DNA of 64,000 bases from Nocardioides panacis (GCF_019039255.1 NZ_CP077062.1:4588001-4652000), one strand, 5' to 3'. Shown: positions 16,875 to 25,863, counted from the stretch's first letter. The notes: generated by a model not told the origin, from the sequence alone. Translations and numbers: made by a program.

Positions 16875-17186
16875 ATGACGGCGAGCACCCCCCACGGCGA
16901 GTCGGTGGTTGCTGCGATGTGCGCGGCACTGGAGCGCTACCCGTGGCGCCGCCTGACGCCGGGGCTGTTCGCCCGGCTCGCGCTGGCCGCCAACGACCGG
17001 CACGTGGTGCACCTGCTGCTCGAGGGCGTCGCGGGCACCGAGGTCGGCACCTGGGAGAACCTCGAGCCGGTCCACCTCGAGGACGACCGCGTCGACCGGC
17101 TCGTGGACTTCCTGGCCGGCCAGCACTGGACCGCCCAGCCCCTCGTCGTCGTGTGCGGCCTCCTGCACGGTGCCCTCCAGGACTGA
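16875..17186 (+). CDS. Hypothetical protein, 103 aa
   Basis: I do not recognise a family. The protein is soluble, with alternating helical stretches (VAAMCAALERYPWRRLTPGLFARLALAANDRH) and an acidic middle (EDDRVDRLVDFLAGQH). Base composition and codon use match its neighbours, and no competing frame is plausible, so it is probably a real gene. A near-perfect 22 bp palindrome stands where an operator would. The sequence between 16643 and 16830 shows no other gene. Confidence 0.6.
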   Translation: MTASTPHGESVVAAMCAALERYPWRRLTPGLFARLALAANDRHVVHLLLEGVAGTEVGTWENLEPVHLEDDRVDRLVDFLAGQHWTAQPLVVVCGLLHGALQD

Positions 17187-17291
17187 GGTACGTCGCATCA
17201 CCCGCCGCAGGTGAGCCGCGGTCGGCTCCCACGCCGGACACTCGAGCCGAGCGCACGAGGGTGCGAACGAGTCGGCAGGGGCGTGAGGACG

Positions 17292-17816
17292 ATGCGAGGC
17301 AGGCGACAGGAGCGCCACGAGGACGACTGGGTGCACTACAAGATGCGCCAGCGCCTGGTGTCGATCGGTGACGACTTCTGGATCGAGGACGACGCCGGCG
17401 AGCGGGTCTTCAAGGTGGACGGCAAGGCGCTGCGCCTGCGCAAGACGCTCGTCCTGGAGGACGTGGACGGGCACAAGCTCGCCAAGATCCAGGAGAAGAT
17501 GCTCCGCATCAAGGACGCCATGGAGGTCGAGGACGCCGACGGGCACCGGATGGCCATGGTCAAGAAGGCGCTGATCAGCCCGCTCAGGGAGCGCTGGTCC
17601 GTCGAGGTCGAGGACGGCCCGGACCTCCACATCAAGGGCAACATCGTCGACCACGAGTACACGTTCACCGCCGAGGACACCCCGGTGGCCTCGGTCTCCA
17701 AGCAGTGGTTCCGGGTGGCCGACACCTACGGCGTGGCGGTCGAGCCCGGGCAGGACCCGGTCGTCGTGCTGGCCGCCACGGTCGCGCTCGACATGATGGC
17801 CCACGAGCACCGCTGA
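17292..17816 (+). CDS. LURP-one-related / YxjI-like protein
   Basis: Protein of 174 residues with the LURP-one-related (scramblase-like tubby C-terminal) fold. It shows repeated beta-strand units: YKMRQRLVSIGDDFWIEDDAGERVFKVDGKALRLRKTLVLEDVDG and then ALISPLRERWSVEVEDGPDLHIKGNIVDHEY. Bacterial members (YxjI) have no settled role; the fold is thought to bind lipids. Start is the ATG at MRGRRQERHEDDW, after GAGGAC; an in-frame start further upstream lacks support. The tRNA-Lys gene lies just downstream on the opposite strand. Confidence 0.8.
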   Translation: MRGRRQERHEDDWVHYKMRQRLVSIGDDFWIEDDAGERVFKVDGKALRLRKTLVLEDVDGHKLAKIQEKMLRIKDAMEVEDADGHRMAMVKKALISPLRERWSVEVEDGPDLHIKGNIVDHEYTFTAEDTPVASVSKQWFRVADTYGVAVEPGQDPVVVLAATVALDMMAHEHR

Positions 17817-17832
17817 GCCCCGCACACAGGGG

Positions 17833-17905
17833 TGGGCCCCGTGGGGATCGAACCCACAACCCGCGGATTAAAAGTCCGCTGCTCTGCCAGTTGAGCTAGA
17901 GGCCC
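17833..17905 (-). tRNA. tRNA-Lys (anticodon TTT)
   Basis: Full cloverleaf of 73 nt on the minus strand. The acceptor stem GGGCCTC pairs with GGGGCCC (one G-U), the D-arm is GCTC/GAGC, the anticodon stem GCGGA/TCCGC carries loop CTTTTAA with anticodon TTT, and the T-arm GTGGG/CCCAC holds loop TTCGATC. Discriminator base is A; the genomic bases that follow are CCC, so CCA is not encoded. It lies between the convergent LURP-like gene and the HU gene leader. Confidence 0.97.
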
Positions 17906-18174
17906 GGGGACGCACCTGCACCGGGAGGAACCCCCGGACCGCGTCCGCGTGGTGCCTGCCGGCTCGCACCCGCCGGCACAGGGTATCCGAGTGGGGTGCC
18001 GCGACCGCCGTGTGCGGCCTCGCCCTCCCCGGAGCGCCGTGGGCAGCGGGCCCCGGGCGCTTCCCGGGACCTCGCCACGGTGGTCGCGACGTACCGCCCG
18101 CCTCACCCGTTCGTGGGGGCATGCCTACGATGACGGCCGACAACCGCCCCATCCCTCTGCAGGAAAGGCATTCA

Positions 18175-18489
18175 GTGAACAAGAGAGAGTTCGTCGACGC
18201 CATCATCGAGAAGACCGGCTGGTCGCGGCGCGAGTCCGAGCTCGCCCTCGCCACCGTGCTCGACACCATCAGCGACTCGGTCGCGAACGGTGACAAGGTG
18301 ACGCTGCCCGGCTTCGGCACCTTCGAGAAGCGCGAGCGGGCGGCGCGTGAGGGCCGCAACCCGCAGACCGGTGCGGTGGTCAAGATCAAGAAGACCAACG
18401 TGCCCGCGTTCAAGGCCGGTGCCACCCTGAAGACGTACGTCGCGGCCTCGAAGAAGGACCAGGCCGCGTTCCGCAAGAACCGGGGCTGA
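18175..18489 (+). CDS. hup: HU family nucleoid protein
   Basis: Histone-like DNA-binding protein of 104 residues. The HU fold is complete: NKREFVDAIIEKTGWSRRESELAL helices, the GFGTFEKRERAAREGRNPQTG region with the DNA-binding beta-ribbon, and VPAFKAGATLK. A short C-terminal tail, AASKKDQAAFRKNRG, is mildly basic but lacks the long Lys/Ala-rich tail of mycobacterial HupB. The GTG start has an AGGAAAGG ribosome site about six bases upstream; longer in-frame starts lack one. A convergent terminator separates it from the SsgA-like gene. Confidence 0.93.
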   Translation: MNKREFVDAIIEKTGWSRRESELALATVLDTISDSVANGDKVTLPGFGTFEKRERAAREGRNPQTGAVVKIKKTNVPAFKAGATLKTYVAASKKDQAAFRKNRG

Positions 18490-18504
18490 CCCGGGTTCGC
18501 CGTA

Positions 18505-18538
18505 CCCGGGGCCGCGCACCGATCGGTGGGGCCCCGGG
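18505..18538. terminator. Bidirectional terminator between hup and the SsgA-like gene
   Basis: CCCGGGGCC at 18505-18513 pairs perfectly with GGCCCCGGG at 18530-18538, and the loop itself holds the palindrome CACCGATCGGTG. It sits between two convergent genes and can fold on either strand. Confidence 0.7.
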
Positions 18539-18544
18539 GCGGCG

Positions 18545-18976
18545 TCAGGGCGTGGGCAGCAGGGCCGCGATGCTGGCGTCCACGTCGACGTGCGCCGACT
18601 CGCTGCCGGGTGCCACGAGCGCCACCACCCGGTCGGTGAAGCGGGCCAGGTCCCCGGACCGCAGCTGGACGAGCGCGGCACCCTCGGGCGAGCACAGCTC
18701 GATGAGGACCACGGCGCGGCCGTTCGTGTCGAGGGACGGCCAGACGTGCACGTCCCCGTCGCCGGTCGGCTCGCCGAGCCCGTCGATAAGGAGGTCGCGG
18801 CCGAACACCCAGACCACGGGCCCGGTGGGGGTGCTGAGCACCATCGTCGCGGCGTACGGGTCGGAGGGGTGGTACTGCAGCTCGGCACCCAGGAGGGTGG
18901 TGAGGTCGTCGGATCCGATCAGCTCGGCCTCCACGGTGTGGGAGACGAAGGTGTGGTCGGCGGAAGAGTCCCGCAT
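18545..18976 (-). CDS. SsgA-like sporulation/cell-division regulator
   Basis: Protein of 143 residues of the SsgA-like (SALP) family found in morphologically complex actinobacteria. The family's features are visible: short N-terminal strand, AELQYHPSDPYAATMVLSTPTGPVVWVFGRDLLIDGL, then VWPSLDTNGRAVVLIELCSPEGAALVQL. In Streptomyces, SALPs help place FtsZ and remodel peptidoglycan during sporulation; in related non-sporulating genera a division role is presumed. A single SALP suggests the ancestral SsgB-like function (inference). The 238 bases upstream hold no gene I can support. Confidence 0.85.
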   Translation of the reverse strand: MRDSSADHTFVSHTVEAELIGSDDLTTLLGAELQYHPSDPYAATMVLSTPTGPVVWVFGRDLLIDGLGEPTGDGDVHVWPSLDTNGRAVVLIELCSPEGAALVQLRSGDLARFTDRVVALVAPGSESAHVDVDASIAALLPTP

Positions 18977-19214
18977 GGGTGCGCGGCCTTTCGTGTGGAG
19001 GCAAGTCGTCTAGGGGTAAGCCGTCCAATCCTGGCTCGCGATCGGGCCATGCCCGAGGGGCAGAGGTGCCGTTTCCGGGTGGCGCATCGGTACCAGCCCG
19101 GAATGTCGGTTCGGCACCGTCTTGCGTCGGTAGGGTGACCCGTCGGCCGCTCCGGCCGGCCGGTCGCCGTGCCTCGGGGTCTCCTGCAGGCTCCGCGAGA
19201 GCGTCACGACGCTG

Positions 19215-19955
19215 TCAGCCGATCTGCGCGGTCCCGCCGGCGCTGCAGCCCGCCAGCGCGTGGGGCCGGGTCGGCAGCGCCTCCTGCGGTACGTCGACCC
19301 CGTCGGCGTCGAGCACCCGGAACTGCTCGGCGTAGGTCGTGCCGGCCGGCTGGGGGCCCTTCACCCACGACTGCAGGTGGACGTACCCGTCCTGCGCCGC
19401 GGTCTCGAACCACGGGCCCGCGACCCCGTCGACCCAGAACCGCTGCTGCACCTTCGCGACGAGCGGGGACACGACCAGCCAGCTGGACTGCTCGAACCGG
19501 TCGAGCACCTTCGTCGTGCCGGCGCAGCTCCAGCTGGACCGGCCGGTGGACAGGAACCTCACCGGCTCGGCGGCCGAGGCCGTGGGCAGCGCGGACTGCG
19601 CCGGGCTGTCCGGGCCGAACTGGTCGCACATCCGTACGTCGCCGGCGGCGTTGCGCAGGACCAGGACCGGGTTGCTGCCGTCGAGCCGGAGCTGCCGGAC
19701 GCCGTACAGCACGTCGACCCGGGCCGCGTCGGAGGCGAAGCCGGCGGTGAGGCAGGCGGTGACGTCGGCCTGCGCGACGGTGCCGTCGTCGACGACCAGC
19801 ACCGAGGCGTCCTGGGACGGCACCGCGGCGACCGGGGAGGCGGCCGGGTCGTGGCGCAGGGACAGCGCCTTGAGGTAGCCGGCACCCAGGACGAGCGCGG
19901 CCACCAGCACGGCGGCGCCGGCCACGGGCAGGACGCGGTGGACGAGCTTCCTCAT
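19215..19955 (-). CDS. Hypothetical membrane-anchored or secreted protein
   Basis: Protein of 246 residues with one N-terminal hydrophobic segment after MRKLVHR (about residues 10-32), then an extracytoplasmic domain. Four cysteines (in TACLT, RMCDQ, WSCAG and AGCSAGG) could form two disulfides. No catalytic motif or family is recognised. A GAGGGG ribosome site precedes the ATG. It is transcribed away from the cold-shock gene and alone; the C-terminus lacks a sorting signal. Likely a surface-exposed protein of unknown function. Confidence 0.7.
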   Translation of the reverse strand: MRKLVHRVLPVAGAAVLVAALVLGAGYLKALSLRHDPAASPVAAVPSQDASVLVVDDGTVAQADVTACLTAGFASDAARVDVLYGVRQLRLDGSNPVLVLRNAAGDVRMCDQFGPDSPAQSALPTASAAEPVRFLSTGRSSWSCAGTTKVLDRFEQSSWLVVSPLVAKVQQRFWVDGVAGPWFETAAQDGYVHLQSWVKGPQPAGTTYAEQFRVLDADGVDVPQEALPTRPHALAGCSAGGTAQIG

Positions 19956-20293
19956 GAGGCACCCCTCGGAGAGGTCGGGCCGACCGCGGTGCCCCCACCG
20001 CGGGCCGGTCTCACCCCGGACCGGCGACCCACGCAGATGTCGGTGCTCGGCAGTCGCCGGGCACCGAGGCCGAGTCTACGGGCGGACGGGGTGCGACACG
20101 CCGGTTTCGCGCACCTCGTCCACCTCGCCAGGCGGCCTCGGGAGCCGGGTCCCAGGCGTCGATGCGGACGCCCCGGCACGGGGCCGCCGGGACCGGGTCA
20201 CACTGGTTCGGCTCCCGGCTCGGTTTCCGGGCCGATGATTGGTAGGGTTCGGAACGCAACAGATGCAAGTTCCAGCAGGTACGCCCGCGGAGT
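19956..20293. other. Gene-free divergent region upstream of cspA
   Basis: No protein or RNA gene is supported here. The stretch serves the minus-strand hypothetical gene on the left and the cold-shock gene on the right. The part from about 20225 onward becomes AT-richer than its surroundings, as expected for a strong promoter and leader. Confidence 0.5.
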
Positions 20294-20322
20294 TTGTGAT
20301 CCGACGGCGTTTTCTCTTGTAT
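20294..20322 (+). promoter_or_regulatory. Candidate cspA promoter
   Basis: TTGTGA at 20294-20299 and TTGTAT at 20317-20322 are separated by 17 bases, a plausible housekeeping promoter. It would give a leader of roughly 85 nt containing a CCGCC/GGCGG stem-loop shortly before the ribosome site, resembling the long structured leaders of cold-shock genes. Confidence 0.4.
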
Positions 20323-20415
20323 GAGCGTTAGCTTTTCGAGGGGGCTCGGCGTTTCACCGCATCTGTCAGGGGCCGCCGAGGTGGCGGTTCCTACCCCCGT
20401 ATGAGGAGTAACAGC

Positions 20416-20619
20416 ATGGCTCAGGGCACCGTCAAGTGGTTCAACGCCGAGAAGGGCTTCGGCTTCATTGCGCAGGAGGACGGCGGCGACGACGTCTTCG
20501 TGCACTACTCGGCCATCCAGTCGCAGGGCTACAAGTCCCTCGACGAGAACCAGAAGGTCGAATTCGACGTCACGCAGGGCCCCAAGGGCCCGCAGGCGGA
20601 GAACGTTCGCGCTCTCTGA
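20416..20619 (+). CDS. cspA: Cold-shock protein, CspA family
   Basis: Single-stranded nucleic-acid chaperone of 67 residues forming one OB-fold cold-shock domain. RNP1 is seen as KGFGFIAQ and RNP2 as DVFVHYSAI, preceded by [11 protein letters not shown]. The start is the second ATG (MAQGTVKWF), which has AGGAG eight bases upstream; the ATG at 20401 overlaps that ribosome site. It ends in a strong intrinsic terminator. Codon use is strongly biased, consistent with high expression. Confidence 0.96.
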   Translation: MAQGTVKWFNAEKGFGFIAQEDGGDDVFVHYSAIQSQGYKSLDENQKVEFDVTQGPKGPQAENVRAL

Positions 20620-20669
20620 TCTAGGTCAGCGCAGCACAGGAGAACACGCCTGACCCTTCAGGCACCCAT

Positions 20670-20701
20670 GAGGGCCCCGACGGAACCACGTCGGGGCCCT
20701 C
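20670..20701 (+). terminator. Intrinsic terminator of cspA
   Basis: Perfect 13 bp stem (GAGGGCCCCGACG pairing with CGTCGGGGCCCTC) with loop GAACCA, followed by GTGTTTGT. It lies 50 bases after the cspA stop and is the clearest terminator in the window. Confidence 0.88.
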
Positions 20702-20814
20702 GTGTTTGTCCCAAATGACTATGGGTAGAAATTTGAGCGTCGCCCACAATGAGGTCAGCAGAAAAACGGTTGGGTCGACAAGGAGTCGCGATGCGCAAGG
20801 GAGGAGCCGGCGTG

Positions 20815-21012
20815 ATGGATGACCAGCTGAACGTCCCGCTCGAGGACGCCGAGCTGCTCGCCGAGGTCGAGCTGACGACCAACCTGATCATCGCCGCGAG
20901 TGAGGCCGACGCCGCGCTGCCGCAGGAAGTGGTGGACCGGTTGCTCGGTGTCGAGGCGGAGCCGGCCGAGGGCCGGCACGCCTTCCCGACGCAGCAGATC
21001 CGCAGCGTCTGA
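20815..21012 (+). CDS. Small conserved acidic protein, 65 aa
   Basis: Short protein beginning MDDQLNVPLEDAELLAEVEL followed by TTNLIIAASEADAALPQEVVDRLLGV. I recognise similar sequences as hypothetical proteins in many actinobacteria, but no function is known. The ATG at 20815 has GGAG eight bases upstream; another ATG at 20791 with AGGAG six bases upstream would add eight residues and cannot be excluded. It is convergent with copA, 33 bases away. Confidence 0.7.
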   Translation: MDDQLNVPLEDAELLAEVELTTNLIIAASEADAALPQEVVDRLLGVEAEPAEGRHAFPTQQIRSV

Positions 21013-21045
21013 GCTGCGTTCCAGGCTCCGCCCGGACCCGCCTGC

Positions 21046-23316
21046 TCAGCTCCGGCGGTCCGGCGTGAACCTGCGCAGCCGCAACGAGTTCCCGACCACG
21101 CAGACGCTCGACGCGGCCATCGCCGCGCCCGCGATCATCGGGTCGAGCAGCCCGAGGGCGGCCACCGGCAGCCCCACGACGTTGTAGGCGAACGCCCAGA
21201 ACAGGTTCTGCCGCACGGTCCTCAGCGTCCGGCGGGACAGCTCGATGGCGTCCGCCGCGGCCCGCAGGTCCCCGTGCGTGAGGGTCAGGTCGCTGGCCTC
21301 GATCGCGGCCGCCGTGCCGGTCCCCATCGCCACGCCGAGGTCCGCCTCGACCAGGGCGGCCGCGTCGTTGACGCCGTCCCCGACCATCGCCACCACCCGC
21401 CCCTGCGCGCGCAGGCCGGCGATGGTCGCCGCCTTGTCGGCCGGCATCACCTCGGCGATCACCTCGTCGATGCCGACCTCGGCCGCGACGGCCCGGGCGG
21501 TGGTGGTGTGGTCGCCGGTCAACAGGATCGGGTGCAGCCCGAGACCCCGCAGCCGTCGTACGGCGTCCGCGCTGGTGGCCTTGACGGTGTCGCCCACGTC
21601 GAACACCGCGGCGGGACGGCCGTCGAGCTCGACGAGCACGGCGGTGCGGCCGGCCTCCCGGGCGGAGCAGACTGCCTGGGCCAGCGCGAAGGGCAGTGTC
21701 TCGGACCGGGTGCCGCCGTCGGCGTCGGCCGAGGGCAGCGCCACGTCGGCCGGGGCGCGACCGACCCGCACCCGGCGGCCGTCGACGACGCCGGAGACCC
21801 CGATGCCCTCGTGGTTGGCGAAGTCGGTGACCGTCGGCGGCCGGGACTGCCACGGCTGCGGACCGGTGCGGGCGGCGTACTCCGCCACCGCCCGGCCCAC
21901 CGGGTGCTCGGAGGACGCCTCGAGCGCGCCGGCCAGGCGGACCGCCTCGGCGTGGTGGGTGACCACGTCGTGCACGCCCATCACCCCGGTGGTGACGGTG
22001 CCGGTCTTGTCCAGCACGATCGTGTCGATGCGGCGGGTGGACTCCAGCACCCCGGCCTCCCGGATCACGATGCCGAGCTGGGCGGCGCGGCCGGTGCCGA
22101 CGAGCAGTGCGGTCGGGGTCGCCAGGCCGAGCGCGCAGGGGCAGGCGATCACCAGCACCGCGACCGCGGCGGTGAACCCGCCGGCGGGGTCGCCGAGCAG
22201 GGCCCAGGCCGCGAAGGTGGCGACCGCGAGGCCGAGCACCACCGGCACGAAGACCGCGGACACCCGGTCGGCGAGCCGCTGCACCGGCGCCTTGGTGGCC
22301 TGGGCGTGCCGGACCAGGTCGGCGATCCGGGCGACCGCGGTGTCCCGGCCGACCCGGGTGACCTCGACGACCAGCCGCCCCGAGGTGTTCAGGGTGGCGC
22401 CGACGACCTCGTCGCCGGGGGACTTGTCGACCGGGACGCTCTCCCCGGTCAGCATCGACTCGTCGACGCCGGAGCGGCCCTCGAGGACGACCCCGTCGGT
22501 CGCGACCTGCTCACCGGGCCGGACCAGGAACCGCATGCCCGGCCGGAGCAGGCCGACCTCGACCAGCCGCTCGGCGCCGTCCTCGTCGAGCAGGGTGGCC
22601 TCGTGGGCGCCCAGGGCCAGCAGCTCGCGCAGCGCGGAGCCGGCGCGCTGCTTGGCCCGCGACTCGCTCCAGCGGCCGAGCAGCAGGAAGGTGGTGACGG
22701 TCGCCGCGACCTCGACGTAGGTGTGCATGCCGCCGGTCAGCGCCTGCACCAGTGACCAGCCGTAGGCGACCAGCGTCCCGAGCGAGACCAGCGTGTCCAT
22801 CGTGCTCGCGCCGTGCCGGGCGTTGAGCGCCGCGGCCCGGTGGAACGGCCACCCGGCCCACAGCACCACCGGGGTGGCCAGCGCGAGCGCGGTGAGGCGT
22901 ACGGCGGTCGTGTCGGGCACGCCGGGCAGCATGGTCAGCGCGACGACCAGCAGGCTGAGCGGCGCGGCGACCAGCAGCCGGCGCCGGTAGTCCGCGGCCA
23001 GGGCCCGCTCGTCGTCGGTGGCGGCGGTCGAGGACGCGTCGGTCGAGACCGCCGCGGTGTAGCCGGTCTGCTGCACCGTGCGGACCAGGTCCTCGACGCC
23101 GACGTCCCCGGTGTAGTCCACCGACGCGGAGGCGGTGGCCAGGTTGACGGTGGCGGTGACGCCGTCGATCCGGTTCAGCTTCTTCTCGACCCGGCCGACG
23201 CACGACGCGCACGTCATCCCGCCGACCAGGAGGTCGACGTGCCCGCCGCTCGAGCCGCTCGAGCCGCTCGCCCGTCGCGAGGAGCCGGGGGGCGGGGCGT
23301 CCCGCAGGGAGGCCAT
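21046..23316 (-). CDS. copA: Copper-exporting P1B-type ATPase
   Basis: Heavy-metal ATPase of 756 residues. One N-terminal HMA domain has GMTCASC, membrane helices follow, then the actuator motif (MLTGESVPV), the CPC metal site in [17 protein letters not shown], phosphorylation site DKTGTVT, the SSEHPVG motif and [13 protein letters not shown] with MTCASC indicates Cu(I) export. It is the last gene of csoR-copZ-copA: its ATG shares one base with the copZ stop (TGATG). A Ser/Gly/Arg-rich stretch of about 25 residues precedes the HMA domain. Confidence 0.95.
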   Translation of the reverse strand: MASLRDAPPPGSSRRASGSSGSSGGHVDLLVGGMTCASCVGRVEKKLNRIDGVTATVNLATASASVDYTGDVGVEDLVRTVQQTGYTAAVSTDASSTAATDDERALAADYRRRLLVAAPLSLLVVALTMLPGVPDTTAVRLTALALATPVVLWAGWPFHRAAALNARHGASTMDTLVSLGTLVAYGWSLVQALTGGMHTYVEVAATVTTFLLLGRWSESRAKQRAGSALRELLALGAHEATLLDEDGAERLVEVGLLRPGMRFLVRPGEQVATDGVVLEGRSGVDESMLTGESVPVDKSPGDEVVGATLNTSGRLVVEVTRVGRDTAVARIADLVRHAQATKAPVQRLADRVSAVFVPVVLGLAVATFAAWALLGDPAGGFTAAVAVLVIACPCALGLATPTALLVGTGRAAQLGIVIREAGVLESTRRIDTIVLDKTGTVTTGVMGVHDVVTHHAEAVRLAGALEASSEHPVGRAVAEYAARTGPQPWQSRPPTVTDFANHEGIGVSGVVDGRRVRVGRAPADVALPSADADGGTRSETLPFALAQAVCSAREAGRTAVLVELDGRPAAVFDVGDTVKATSADAVRRLRGLGLHPILLTGDHTTTARAVAAEVGIDEVIAEVMPADKAATIAGLRAQGRVVAMVGDGVNDAAALVEADLGVAMGTGTAAAIEASDLTLTHGDLRAAADAIELSRRTLRTVRQNLFWAFAYNVVGLPVAALGLLDPMIAGAAMAASSVCVVGNSLRLRRFTPDRRS

Positions 23317-23516
23317 CAGGCCACCGCGTAGCCGGCCTCGTCGACCGCCGTACGCACCTGCTCGTCGCTCACGCCGACGCCGCGGACCAGCACGGTCCCC
23401 GCCTCGACGCTCACCTCCACGGACTCGACACCGGACACGGCGGAGACCTCCTCGGTGACGGCCGCGGCACAGTGCGCGCAGGTCATCCCGGTCACGGTGT
23501 AGGTGTTCTCGGTCAC
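23316..23516 (-). CDS. copZ: Copper chaperone, HMA domain
   Basis: Atx1/CopZ-like chaperone of 66 residues with Cu(I)-binding [11 protein letters not shown] at residues 10-20. It hands copper to CopA and possibly to CsoR. The GTG start (VTENTYTV) is chosen because the fold begins there. It lies 28 bases after csoR and overlaps copA by one base, so it belongs to the CsoR-controlled operon. Confidence 0.93.
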   Translation of the reverse strand: MTENTYTVTGMTCAHCAAAVTEEVSAVSGVESVEVSVEAGTVLVRGVGVSDEQVRTAVDEAGYAVA

Positions 23517-23544
23517 GCCGGTCTCCTCGTCGTACGTCGTCGGA

Positions 23545-23835
23545 TCAGGTGCGGAGCAGCCGCGCGATGGCCGCGGAGGCCTCGGCGACCTTGGCGTCGG
23601 CCTCGGTCCCGCCGGAGGCGACCGCGTCACGCACGCAGTGGCCGAGGTGGTCCTGCACGAGGCCGACCGCCACGCCCTGCAGCGCCTTGTTCACGGCGGA
23701 TACCTGGGTCAGGATGTCGATGCAGTAGGTGTCCTCGTCGACGAGCCGTTGCAGTCCCCGGACCTGGCCCTCGATGCGCCGCAGCCGCGCCAGGTAGGCG
23801 GCCTTGTTGTCGTGGTATCCGTGTGTCTCGGCCAT
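23545..23835 (-). CDS. csoR: Copper-sensing repressor CsoR
   Basis: All-helical repressor of 96 residues of the CsoR/RcnR family. The Cu(I) ligands match CsoR exactly in spacing: Cys38, His63 and Cys67 (in TYCID and HLGHC), 25 and 4 residues apart as in the Mycobacterium tuberculosis protein. Apo-CsoR represses its operon, and copper binding releases it. The ATG is 11 bases from a matching palindromic operator, so it should autoregulate csoR-copZ-copA. Confidence 0.93.
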   Translation of the reverse strand: MAETHGYHDNKAAYLARLRRIEGQVRGLQRLVDEDTYCIDILTQVSAVNKALQGVAVGLVQDHLGHCVRDAVASGGTEADAKVAEASAAIARLLRT

Positions 23836-23846
23836 GCCCCGACCAT

Positions 23847-23863
23847 ATACCCCCCACGGGTAT
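23847..23863 (-). promoter_or_regulatory. CsoR operator and promoter of csoR-copZ-copA
   Basis: ATACCC and GGGTAT flank a short C-rich centre, the classical CsoR operator layout. On the minus strand a TATATG -10-like box overlaps it, ending eight bases before the csoR ATG. Repressor binding would cover the promoter. Confidence 0.75.
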
Positions 23864-23971
23864 CGACCAACCCTGAGTTGCGTGATGGAGGCGGTGTGCG
23901 CCTAGCATGTGTCACGGTTTGTTCACACCTGTGATCAGGCTTGTCGAGAGTCCGTATTCCAGGAGTTCGCC

Positions 23972-24589
23972 GTGGCTTTGCGCTTCCGCCCTGCCGACAC
24001 CACGTTCTACGACCTGTTCACCCAGGCCGCCAACCACCTCGTCGACGGCGCGGCCCTGCTGGCCGAGATGCTCGGCGAGGGCAACGACCGCGAGGGCATC
24101 GCGCAGCGGATGCGCGACGCCGAGCACGCGGCGGACGAGACCACGCACGCGATCATCCGGCGGGTGAACAGCACGTTCGTCACGCCGTTCGACCGCGAGG
24201 ACATCTACTCGCTGGCCTCCAGCCTCGACGACGTCATGGACTTCATGGAGGAGGCCGTCGACCTGACCCTGCTCTACGAGGTCGTGAAGCTGCCCTCCGA
24301 GCTGGCCAACCAGGTCGAGGTGATCCAGCGGTGCGCCGAGCTCACCGCCGAGTCGATGCCGCGCCTGCGGACGATGGCGGACCTCGAGGAGTACTGGATC
24401 GAGATCAACCGCCTGGAGAACCTCGGTGACAAGTCCTACCGACGGATCCTCGCCAAGCTGTTCAGCGGCAAGTACGAGGCCCTCGAGGTCATGAAGCTCA
24501 AGGACGTGGTCGACTCGCTCGAGGCGGCGATCGACGCGTTCGAGACGGTGGCGAACATCGTCGAGCAGCTCGTCGTCAAGGAGTCCTGA
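23972..24589 (+). CDS. DUF47/PhoU-like phosphate transport regulator
   Basis: Helical protein of 205 residues of the DUF47 (PhoU-like, YkaA) family, which accompanies Pit transporters. Motifs include the FYDLFTQAANHLVDGAALL start, FVTPFDREDIYSLASSLDDVMDFMEEAVDL and INRLENLGDKSYRRIL, with acidic residues that bind metal clusters in PhoU. It probably modulates the adjacent Pit transporter. GTG start with AGGAG six bases upstream. The pit start follows two bases after its stop. Confidence 0.9.
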   Translation: MALRFRPADTTFYDLFTQAANHLVDGAALLAEMLGEGNDREGIAQRMRDAEHAADETTHAIIRRVNSTFVTPFDREDIYSLASSLDDVMDFMEEAVDLTLLYEVVKLPSELANQVEVIQRCAELTAESMPRLRTMADLEEYWIEINRLENLGDKSYRRILAKLFSGKYEALEVMKLKDVVDSLEAAIDAFETVANIVEQLVVKES

Positions 24590-24591
24590 GG

Positions 24592-25601
24592 GTGGACCTC
24601 GCGATCGTCATCGCGGTCGTCGCCGTCGCCCTCGTCTTCGACTACACGAACGGGTTCCACGACGCCGCCAACGCCATCGCCACCGCGGTCTCGACCCGGG
24701 CGCTGACCCCCGGATCGCGCTCGTGATGGCCGCGATCATGAACTTCGTGGGCGCCTTCCTCGGCCAGAAGGTGGCGCAGACGGTCAGCGAGGTCATCGAC
24801 CTCTCGCACGTCTCGTCCCCGAGCCACGGCCTGGTCATCGTGCTGGCCGGGCTGATCGGCGCCATCGGCTGGAACCTCGTCACCTGGTACTTCGGGCTGC
24901 CGTCGTCGTCGTCGCACGCGCTGATCGGCGGGCTCGTCGGGTCGGCGCTGGTGGCCGGCGGCGTCATCCGCTGGGCCACGATCGTCGACAAGGTGCTCAT
25001 CCCGATGATCGCCTCCCCGCTGGTCGGCTTCGGCCTGGCCTTCCTGGTGATGCTCTCGATCATGTGGATCTTCCGGCGCCGCAACCCGCACCGGGTCTCC
25101 CGCGGCTTCCGCCTGGCCCAGACGGTCTCCGCGGCCGCCCTGGCGCTGGGCCACGGCCTCCAGGACGCGCAGAAGACGATGGGCGTGATCTTCCTGGCGC
25201 TGGTCACCGGGAACTACATCTCCCCGGACTCCGACCTGCCGCTCTGGGTGATCTTCTCGGCCGCCTTCGCGATCTCGGCCGGCACCTACTCCGGTGGCTT
25301 CCGGATCATGCGCACCCTCGGCCGCAAGATCATCCACCTCGACCCGCCGCGGGCCTTCTCGGCCGAGTCGGTGGGTGCGCTGGTGCTCTACACGACCGCG
25401 TTCGTCTGGCACGCGCCGGTCTCCACCACGCACATCATCACCTCGGCGATCATGGGCTCCGGCGCCACTAAGAGGCTGTCCGCGGTCCGCTGGGGCGTCG
25501 CGAAGAACATCCTGGTCGCCTGGGTCTCCACCTTCCCGGCCGCCGGCATCTTCGCCGCGGTGGTCTACCTGATCCTGAAGTTCGTCTTCCAGCTCCCCTG
25601 A
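24592..25601 (+). pseudogene. pit: Low-affinity phosphate transporter Pit, apparent frameshift
   Basis: Sodium- or proton-coupled phosphate permease of the PiT family, about 336 residues if restored. From GTG 24592 the frame reads VDLAIVIAVVAVALVFDYTN then GFHDAANAIATAVSTRALTP, the conserved first PiT repeat, before a frameshift in a run of five C at 24707-24711. One extra C restores RIALVMAAIMNFVGAFLGQKV and the rest of the protein to 25601, including HGLQDAQKTMG and TTHIITSAIMG. Both halves are under clear coding constraint, so a sequencing or assembly error in the C-run is likely; a true pseudogene is the alternative. It is coupled to the DUF47 gene. Confidence 0.85.
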
Positions 25602-25780
25602 CCCGGCGGCTCTGGCGCGAGCGCGCCCGACCCGGCGGCTCTGGCGGCGCGAGCGCGCCCGACCCGGCGGCTCTGGCGGCGCGAGCGCGCCCGACCCGGC
25701 GGCTCTGGCGGCGCGAGCGCGCCCGACCCGGCGGCTCTGGCGCGAGCGCGGCCGACCCGGCGGCTCTGGCGCGAGCGCCA
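25600..25780. repeat. Tandem repeat, six units of 29 or 32 bp
   Basis: Six units with core GACCCGGCGGCTCTGGC start at 25600, 25629, 25661, 25693, 25725 and 25754. Periods are 29, 32, 32, 32 and 29 bases; the difference is one GGC triplet, and all units end in GCGAGCGCG-like sequence. The first unit begins at the last base positions of the pit stop codon. There are no unique spacers, so it is not a CRISPR array. Confidence 0.9.
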
Positions 25781-25843
25781 TGCACGGACGGACCGTGTCC
25801 ACCCCCGTAGGAGACACGGCCCGCCACGCACTGCCCCCCGGCA

Positions 25844-25863
25844 CTGTCCGACCCCCCGGACAG
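25844..25863. terminator. Short stem-loop downstream of pit
   Basis: CTGTCCG pairs perfectly with CGGACAG around a six-base C-rich loop. It could help terminate transcription from pit. No T-tract follows. Confidence 0.4.

Noticed and set aside
23921-23938. GTTCACA-like sequence before the DUF47/pit operon as a PHO box
   Set aside because: Only one good GTTCAC unit is present; the next 11-base step does not match.
25600-25780. Possible CRISPR array
   Set aside because: Units are contiguous with no unique spacers, and no cas genes are present.
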